From: Rhizobacter koreensis
GTDB lineage: Bacteria; Pseudomonadota; Gammaproteobacteria; Burkholderiales; Burkholderiaceae_C
Length of the DNA: 64,000 nt
Direction of reading: 5' to 3'
Assembly: GCF_013366375.1 (NCBI RefSeq)
Contig: NZ_JABWMJ010000007.1
Span: 62,001 to 126,000 of the forward strand
Position 1 is the first letter of the stretch, and every line of letters starts with the position of its first letter. Made by a program: the position numbers and the translations under genes. The notes under the pieces are model-generated. The model searched no databases. It saw only the letters and a list, made by a program, of their open reading frames with translations, and was not told where the DNA came from. This document shows, in pieces, positions 58,862 through 64,000 of the stretch.

Positions 58862-59038
58862 ATGAATCGTTGGACCTGGATCGTCGTCGTGCTGGTGATC
58901 GCCGCCGCGCTGGTGGTACTGGTGCGCTACCTCATGCCGGCACCGGTGAAGGTCGCCGCGCCTGCGCCCACGTCGACCGGAGCCCCGGTGCCGGACACGG
59001 TCGCATCCGACCCTGCCGTCGACGCGCCGGCCGGCTGA
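58862..59038 (+). CDS. Small single-helix membrane protein, unknown function
   Basis: 58 residues: a helix at about 4-24 (WTWIVVVLVIAAALVVLVRYL) then a Pro/Ala/Thr-rich tail. A GGGAG site lies a few bases before the ATG. I do not recognise a family. It is divergent from gor across 75 bases. The membrane segment and ribosome binding site make it plausible as a real gene, but it is short and low-complexity. Confidence 0.6.
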   Translation: MNRWTWIVVVLVIAAALVVLVRYLMPAPVKVAAPAPTSTGAPVPDTVASDPAVDAPAG

Positions 59039-59056
59039 ACTCGCCGCCGGCGCCGC

Positions 59057-59329
59057 TCACTCGAGCCCGCGCTGCAGCAGTTCCGCCGTCAGCGCGTTGA
59101 GCCCGCCGTCGTGGCCGGCGGCGCGCTCGTGCAGCGCCTTCACGAGGTTCCCGGGCAGCTTGCAGGCGAACGGCACCAGGCCTGCAGCGGCATCGAGCCG
59201 GCGCTGCTCGCGGCGGTCGATGGCAGCGCCCGAGCCGGCGGCGAAGCGGTCGGGGATGCCGGCCGCCTTCATCTGGCCGCCGATCTTGAGGCCGAGGTTC
59301 TTCGCGAGGTCGGTCTTCTTGAGGCTCAT
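59057..59329 (-). CDS. Conserved small protein of unknown function (Burkholderiales type)
   Basis: 90 residues from the ATG at 59329: MSLKKTDLAKNLGLKIGGQM, a charged middle with DRREQRRLD, then LVPFACKLPGNLVKALHERA and LNALTAELLQRGL. I recall similar short hypothetical proteins in Burkholderiales with the same order of blocks; the C-terminal part resembles ribbon-helix-helix-like helices, but this is not established. It is divergent from yaeQ. Confidence 0.65.
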   Translation of the reverse strand: MSLKKTDLAKNLGLKIGGQMKAAGIPDRFAAGSGAAIDRREQRRLDAAAGLVPFACKLPGNLVKALHERAAGHDGGLNALTAELLQRGLE

Positions 59330-59445
59330 GGAAAGGGCGGGCCGAGCGGCCTTGCTGCGATCGGGCGCCGATGCTGACACAAGGTCGGGCCGCCGCGACC
59401 GCGGGCCGGCAGCGCCCGGCCACGCTGTGGCACAGTCGCGGCCTC

Positions 59446-60000
59446 ATGGCGATCAAGGCAACCATCTTCAAGGCAAACCTCCAGATCGCCGACATGGACC
59501 GCCACGTCTACCGCGACCACGCGGTGACGCTGGCGCGGCACCCGTCCGAGACCGACGAGCGGATGATGGTGCGGCTGGTGGTGCTCGCGCTCAACCTGCC
59601 GGCCGACGCGGAAGCCGGCACGCTCGAGATCGCCAAGGGCATGTGGGACCCGGACGAGCCCGAGCTCTGGCACCGGGACCTCACCGGCCGCATCCTGCAC
59701 TGGATCGAGGTCGGCCAGCCCGACGAGCGGCGCCTGCTCAAGGCGAGCGGGCGTGCCGACCGCGTCAGCGTCTACAGCTACAGCGCGAGCCCGCAGCTCT
59801 GGTGGGACCCGATCGCCGGCCGCGTCGCCCGCGCCCGCAACGTCGAGGTGTGGCACATCGATCCTGCTGCATCGAGCGCGCTCGCCGCGCTCGCCGAACG
59901 GAGCATGCAGCTGCAGGTCAACATCGAAGGCGGCTCGGCGTGGGTGACGAGCGCCGACCGTACCGTCGAGGTGAGCCCGCGCCGGCTCGAAAGCAGATGA
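59446..60000 (+). CDS. YaeQ family protein
   Basis: 184 residues with the YaeQ opening MAIKATIFKANLQIADMDRH, then VTLARHPSETDERMMVRLV, WDPDEPELWHRDLTG and IEVGQPDERRLLKASGRAD, and SVYSYSASPQLWW. The fold is PD-(D/E)XK nuclease-like; function is not settled. The stop overlaps the next ATG (ATGA), so it is coupled to the DUF924 gene. Confidence 0.93.
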   Translation: MAIKATIFKANLQIADMDRHVYRDHAVTLARHPSETDERMMVRLVVLALNLPADAEAGTLEIAKGMWDPDEPELWHRDLTGRILHWIEVGQPDERRLLKASGRADRVSVYSYSASPQLWWDPIAGRVARARNVEVWHIDPAASSALAALAERSMQLQVNIEGGSAWVTSADRTVEVSPRRLESR

Positions 60001-60644
60001 ACGACTTCCAAGACACGCCCGCCACGTCCGGCAGCACCACGACCGTTGCTGCAAGCCTCGATCCGCGCGCGCGCGAGGTGCTGGACTTCTGGTTCGGCCC
60101 GGCTGAAGCCGGCATCACCGACGTGCAGCGCCAGACCTGGTTCTCGAAGGACGAGGCGTTCGATGCGGCGATCGCGACCCGCTTCGGCACGCTGATCGAG
60201 CAGGCGCTGCGCGGCGAGCTCGAAAGCTGGGGCGCCGACCCGCACGGCGCCCTCGCCGAGATCCTGCTGCTCGACCAGTTCACGCGCAACGCCTTTCGCG
60301 GCACCCCGCGCGCGTTCGCGGGCGATCCGCGCGCCCTCGGTGCGGCGAGCGCGCTCGTCGGTTCGCGCGGCGACCTCACGCTCGAGGTGGAATGGCGGGC
60401 GTTCGCCTACATGCCGTTCGAGCACGCCGAGAGCCTGGCGATGCAGGACGAGGCGGTGCGTCTCTTCACCCGGCTGGTGCAGGACGCCGGACGCGAACGC
60501 TTCGCGTCGATGCTCGACTATGCCGAGCGGCATCGTGCGGTGATCGAGCGCTTCGGCCGCTTCCCGCATCGCAACCCGATCCTCGGGCGCCAATCGACGC
60601 CCGAGGAAGCGGTCTACCTGAGCGAGCCCGGCGCCGGGTTCTGA
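59997..60644 (+). CDS. DUF924 family protein
   Basis: 215 residues with the DUF924 marks VLDFWFG, QRQTWFSKDEAFD, GALAEILLLDQFTRNAFRGT and YMPFEHAESLAMQDEAVRLF, and HRNPILGRQSTPEEAVYL near the end. All-helical TPR-like fold; function unknown. The ATG overlaps the yaeQ stop. Confidence 0.92.
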   Translation: MNDFQDTPATSGSTTTVAASLDPRAREVLDFWFGPAEAGITDVQRQTWFSKDEAFDAAIATRFGTLIEQALRGELESWGADPHGALAEILLLDQFTRNAFRGTPRAFAGDPRALGAASALVGSRGDLTLEVEWRAFAYMPFEHAESLAMQDEAVRLFTRLVQDAGRERFASMLDYAERHRAVIERFGRFPHRNPILGRQSTPEEAVYLSEPGAGF

Positions 60645-60673
60645 CCCTCGTCAGCCGGCGCGGGGCTCGGCGC

Positions 60674-61093
60674 TCAGCGCCGGTACGGGTTGTTCGGGCT
60701 GTCGTCGCGCCGGTTCGGCACGCCGTCCCCGTCACGGTCTCGATCGAAGCGGTTCGGCACGCCATCGCGGTCGCGGTCGCGCCGGCCGCGCTCCCAGCCG
60801 CCGCGCTCGTAATACCAGCGCCCGTTGCGCTCGACCCAGGTCGGCGCCGCGTACACGTAGCCGGGGCGTTCGCGAACCCAGCTGCCTTCGACCCACACGT
60901 GGCGACGGCCGCGCCATTCCCAGTGACCCGGCGACCAGACCCAGCCGCGACGCGGCGCCGGCACCACCTCGTGACGCGGCGGCGGCGGGGCGACGTTGAT
61001 CTCGATGCGCGGCTGCGCGATGGCGGGAGCGGCGACTCCGCCGCCCAGCGAGGCGGCGACGAGGGCAGCGGCGAGCAGTGTTTTCTTCATCAC
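60674..61093 (-). CDS. YXWGXW-repeat secreted protein with calcium-binding-like Asp repeats
   Basis: 139 residues. Signal peptide about 1-27 (cut after AIA). The Trp-rich middle (WVWSPGHWEWRGRRHVWVEGSW) carries two YXWGXW-type units. The tail repeats DRDGVPNRFDRDRDGDGVPNRRDD, given here as the region 106-132, a thrombospondin-type calcium-loop pattern. Periplasmic or surface protein of unknown role. The start may be the ATG at 61093 or the next one at 61090. Confidence 0.82.
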   Translation of the reverse strand: MMKKTLLAAALVAASLGGGVAAPAIAQPRIEINVAPPPPRHEVVPAPRRGWVWSPGHWEWRGRRHVWVEGSWVRERPGYVYAAPTWVERNGRWYYERGGWERGRRDRDRDGVPNRFDRDRDGDGVPNRRDDSPNNPYRR

Positions 61094-61220
61094 GGAATCT
61101 CCGTTGTGAGGGACGCCGGAGTCTTTTCCAGGGACCGCGAAGCCTCCATCGGCGATCCGCGAATGCGCTTGTAGGCGTCGTTCCCACCCCGTAAAGAACC
61201 GCTGCTGCCGCGTGAAGCGG

Positions 61221-62939
61221 CTATGCCCGAGCGGCCGCCTCCTTCTCCTGCAGCAGGCGCCACATCACCTTGCCCGAGCCCGACTTCGGCAGGGCATCGA
61301 CGAATTCGACGAGCTTGGGCGCCTTGTACGCGGCCATGTGCTCGCGCGCCCACGCGATGATCTCGTCGGCGCTGGTCACGCCCTTGGCCTCGGCGCGCAG
61401 CACGATCACCGCCTTGACGGTCTCGCCGCGATAGGCGTCACGTGCCGCGATGATGCAGGCCTCCTGCACCGCCGGATGCTTGTAGAGCAGCATCTCGACC
61501 TCGGCGGGCCAGACCTTGAAGCCGCTCGCGTTGATCATTCGCTTGAGGCGGTCGGTGATGAAGAAGTAGCCCTCCTCGTCCATGCGCCCGAGGTCGCCGG
61601 TGCGGAAGAACGAACGGCCGTCGAACTCGACGAACGCGTCGCGCGTCGCCTCGGGGTGCTGCCAGTAGCCCTTGAACACCATCGGACCGCGCGTGATGAT
61701 CTCGCCGACCTCGCCGGGCGGCAGTTCCTCGAGTGTCGTGGGGTCGACCACGCGCGAGTCGACGCCGAAGATCGGGATGCCCAGGCACTGCAGCTTGGCG
61801 CGCTCGGGCGGGTTGGCGTGGCTCGGCGCCGCGGTCTCGGTGAGGCCGTAGCCTTCGGCAAAGGTCAGACCAAATTCGTTCTGCAGGCGCTCGGCCACCG
61901 CGTGCGGCATCGCCGCCCCGCCGCCGCTCATGTAGCGCATGCTCGAGAGGTCGAAGCTGCGGTAGTTGGGGCTTCCGAACAGGTCGATCACCATCGTCGG
62001 GATGCAGGTCCAGTGGGTGATGCGATGGCGCGAGATCAGGCGGCCGGCAAGCTCGCGGTCCCAGCGCGGCATCAGCACGTGGGTCGAGCCGCTGTGCACC
62101 ACGCCGAGTACGCCGTAGAGCATGCCGGTGATGTGGAACATCGGGACCACGCCGAGGCCGATCGACTCGGGACCGGCGTAGCTCCACTGCCCGCCGACGG
62201 TGTTGTGCATCAGCGTGCGGTGCGTGTGCATGCAGCCCTTCGGCAGGCCCGTGGTGCCCGACGTGTACGGCAGCATCGCGAGGTCGTCGGGGCCGGCGGT
62301 GTGCGGTCCCGGCACGTGGCCGGACGCGAGCACGTCGGTCCAGCGCACGCAGCCGTCCGGCAGCGGCAGGTCGAGGCGCAGCCACGCCTCCATCGCCGGC
62401 GACGGCGTCTCGTCGGGATCGAGCGCGCCCTCGGGCATCGCGTCGGCGTAGCGCGTCGCGATCACGTGGCCGAGGCGCTGCTCGTCCGGCAAGGCACGGT
62501 TGGCGTCGTCGACCACGCAGGCGAGGTCGGCGCTGCAGATGACGACCTTGGTGCCCGGGTCGGTGATGTAGTGCCTGAACTCGTCGGCACGATTCATCGG
62601 GTTGACCGGCACCACCACCGCGTTGGCGCGCAGCACGCCGTAGTAGGCCGCGGCGAACTGCGGACAGTTCTGCATGAAGAGTGCGACGCGGTCGCCCGCC
62701 CCGACGCCCGCGTGCTGCAGCCAGCCGGCAATCGCCTCGGCCTGCGTGTGCAGTTCGCGGTACGAGAGGTCGCGCCCGAAGAAGCGGTACGCCGCCTTGT
62801 CCGGGAAGCGCCTGGCCGCGACCTCCAGGTTGAACCAGAGCGAGGTCTCGGGCACGACCAGCTCGCGCGGCAGGCGCTTGGGCCAGATGCGGAAGTGCGG
62901 GCGGTCGGCGGGAACGTGGAAGTCGTTGTCGTCGGTCAC
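61221..62939 (-). CDS. AMP-dependent acyl-CoA synthetase
   Basis: 572 residues, ANL superfamily. Motif A3 YTSGTTGLPKG, A5 YGLTETAAPSH, A7 YFFRTGDLGRMDEEGY-type block, A8 hinge ITDRLKRMINASGFKVWP, and the catalytic lysine in KSGSGKVMWR. It activates a fatty or aryl acid through an acyl-AMP and transfers it to CoA. The chain-length range cannot be read from sequence; the family opening resembles medium/long-chain ligases. GTG at 62939 is used, with GAGGA a few bases upstream, 19 bases after the kinase-like gene. Confidence 0.93.
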   Translation of the reverse strand: MTDDNDFHVPADRPHFRIWPKRLPRELVVPETSLWFNLEVAARRFPDKAAYRFFGRDLSYRELHTQAEAIAGWLQHAGVGAGDRVALFMQNCPQFAAAYYGVLRANAVVVPVNPMNRADEFRHYITDPGTKVVICSADLACVVDDANRALPDEQRLGHVIATRYADAMPEGALDPDETPSPAMEAWLRLDLPLPDGCVRWTDVLASGHVPGPHTAGPDDLAMLPYTSGTTGLPKGCMHTHRTLMHNTVGGQWSYAGPESIGLGVVPMFHITGMLYGVLGVVHSGSTHVLMPRWDRELAGRLISRHRITHWTCIPTMVIDLFGSPNYRSFDLSSMRYMSGGGAAMPHAVAERLQNEFGLTFAEGYGLTETAAPSHANPPERAKLQCLGIPIFGVDSRVVDPTTLEELPPGEVGEIITRGPMVFKGYWQHPEATRDAFVEFDGRSFFRTGDLGRMDEEGYFFITDRLKRMINASGFKVWPAEVEMLLYKHPAVQEACIIAARDAYRGETVKAVIVLRAEAKGVTSADEIIAWAREHMAAYKAPKLVEFVDALPKSGSGKVMWRLLQEKEAAARA

Positions 62940-62958
62940 GGGTTCCTCGGCGGTTGAG

Positions 62959-64000
62959 TCAGCGCGCGGCGCGCGCCGGTGGATGTCGCTCGGTGGCGCG
63001 CGACGCGGCGCCGGATGCCTCGGGGCGCGGGGCGACGCCGCGGCGCGCCGGCACGGTGGTGACCACGACGCCGCTGGCCGCGACCTCCCGCTTCGCGAAG
63101 GCGCGTTCCTCGGCGGCATTGAGCAGCGCGATGGCGAGCGCGCCGACCAGCGTGGCAAGGCCGAGGATCAGCACCGCGACGAGTGGCGTCAGCGGCAGCG
63201 ACAGCCAGCGGCGCACGTGGCGCGGCTCGGCCGCCGGCGGGTGATCGGCGCCGCCCGGCGTCGTCGCGCGCAGGTCCGCGTCGGCGGTGCGGCGCAGCGA
63301 TGGGGCCGCGGCGGCGGGTGCGTCGGGTTCAGTGGTCGCCGCATCGGCGGCAACGTCGCGGGCGTCGGCCGCCACCACCGTCGCGGCGTCGTCCAGCGGC
63401 ACCTCGGCGACCCCGTCGAGCACCGCACGCAGCGCCGCGACGTTCGGCGGCCGCCGCTCGGGGCGCACCTCGAGCATCCAGGCGACCGCCTCGACGAAGC
63501 GCGGCGAGACGCCGGCGACGATGCGCGCGCCGATCCCCTGCGAGTCGGGCCGCCGCGCACGAGTCGGCGCGGGCGCCGGCGCAACGCCGAACAGCAGCGC
63601 GTGCAGCACCGCGCCGAGCGCGTAGAGGTCCGTCCACGGACCGAGGCCACGCGCCTGCGCGTGCCCGCCGTACTGCTCGGGCGCGGCGAAACCGGCGCTC
63701 AATGTCGACTCGGGGACCCCGGCGTGCTCGGCGAGCACGCGACGCGCCGCGTCGAAGCCGAGCAGCAGCGGCGGCCCGTCGGCGGGGATCACGATGTGCG
63801 TCGACGCGATCGCGCCGTGCACCACGCCCTCGCGGTGCAGGCGGTCGAGGGCGCCGAGCAGCGGCCCGACGAGGCTGCGCAGCCACGGCTCGTCGGGCGG
63901 GTACGGCATCGAGCGACGCAGGTCGCGCAGATCGATGCCGCGGGCATCGCGCGTCACGCGGTAGGCCGTACCGCGGTCCTCCCAGAAGCGCTCGACGCGG
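62959..64000 (-). CDS. Protein kinase-like membrane protein, probable pseudokinase (partial)
   Basis: Open frame continuing past the right edge; its N terminus is outside. The visible part starts FWEDRGTAYRV and has a kinase C-lobe with GPWTDLYALGAVLHALLFGV and APEQYGG. The catalytic loop reads VVHGAIASTHIVI where HRDxxPxNI is expected, and LLLGFDAARR replaces the DFG segment, so the catalytic Asp, Asn and metal-binding Asp are missing. An Ala/Pro linker, one helix (near 63110-63190) and a short tail follow. It is cotranscribed with the acyl-CoA synthetase. It may be a scaffold or allosteric partner. Confidence 0.8.
   Translation of the reverse strand, partial: RVERFWEDRGTAYRVTRDARGIDLRDLRRSMPYPPDEPWLRSLVGPLLGALDRLHREGVVHGAIASTHIVIPADGPPLLLGFDAARRVLAEHAGVPESTLSAGFAAPEQYGGHAQARGLGPWTDLYALGAVLHALLFGVAPAPAPTRARRPDSQGIGARIVAGVSPRFVEAVAWMLEVRPERRPPNVAALRAVLDGVAEVPLDDAATVVAADARDVAADAATTEPDAPAAAAPSLRRTADADLRATTPGGADHPPAAEPRHVRRWLSLPLTPLVAVLILGLATLVGALAIALLNAAEERAFAKREVAASGVVVTTVPARRGVAPRPEASGAASRATERHPPARAAR

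Overview
The window is high-GC (about 70 percent by eye), densely coding chromosome from a betaproteobacterium, most likely Burkholderiales. The basis is gene order and family content: rpsP-rimM-trmD-rplS next to a CoA pyrophosphatase, a CobD/CbiB-like membrane protein and the end of rsgA; hda-HAD phosphatase-pcnB-folK-deoxynucleoside kinase; SirB1-murJ / rpsT / DUF3579 / argD-argF; and YaeQ, DUF924 and YXWGXW-type proteins. This is inferred from remembered synteny, not from a search. No tRNA, rRNA, CRISPR array, insertion sequence or phage gene was seen, so it looks like core chromosome with a few accessory genes.

Layout. 1-4187: ribosome and tRNA-modification operon (minus strand) with nucleotide-pool housekeeping. 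4264-6953: GNAT acetyltransferase, TM2-type protein and a DUF47-Pit phosphate uptake pair. 7083-14211: complete cytochrome c maturation System I operon, ccmABCDEFGHI, tightly coupled by start/stop overlaps. 14254-18639 (minus): deoxynucleoside kinase, folK, pcnB, HAD phosphatase and hda. 18848-24661: SirB1, murJ, rpsT, DUF3579, argD and argF. 24783-30976: a membrane TIR-domain protein, then a minus-strand envelope-stress-like unit: response regulator, QseC/PmrB-like kinase, HtrA protease and an unusual periplasmic binding-protein/rhodanese fusion. 31228-37839: type II NADH dehydrogenase, aminopeptidase P, DUF72, and a GGDEF-EAL protein with a degenerate MHYT-like membrane sensor. 37978-50988: zinc metalloprotease lipoprotein, EttA, FMN reductase, RhlE-type helicase, two Rossmann oxidoreductases, a Tim44-like protein, an S9 peptidase, and a membrane coiled-coil/receiver protein. 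51148-64000: luciferase-like monooxygenase plus 2OG-Fe dioxygenase, cupin, cold-shock gene, five-PAS hybrid kinase, glutathione reductase, several small conserved proteins, acyl-CoA synthetase, and the end of a protein-kinase-like gene that lacks catalytic residues.

How the genes work together. The ccm operon makes and loads periplasmic c-type cytochromes, and the type II NADH dehydrogenase elsewhere feeds electrons to the respiratory chain. The two-component/HtrA/rhodanese block reads as an envelope quality-control module; a CTTAAC direct repeat upstream of htrA fits control by its own PmrA/QseB-type regulator. No complete new system is proven. The best candidates for undescribed biology are the binding-protein/rhodanese fusion in that block, the TIR-TM-beta protein, the kinase-like protein without catalytic residues, and the membrane coiled-coil/receiver protein.
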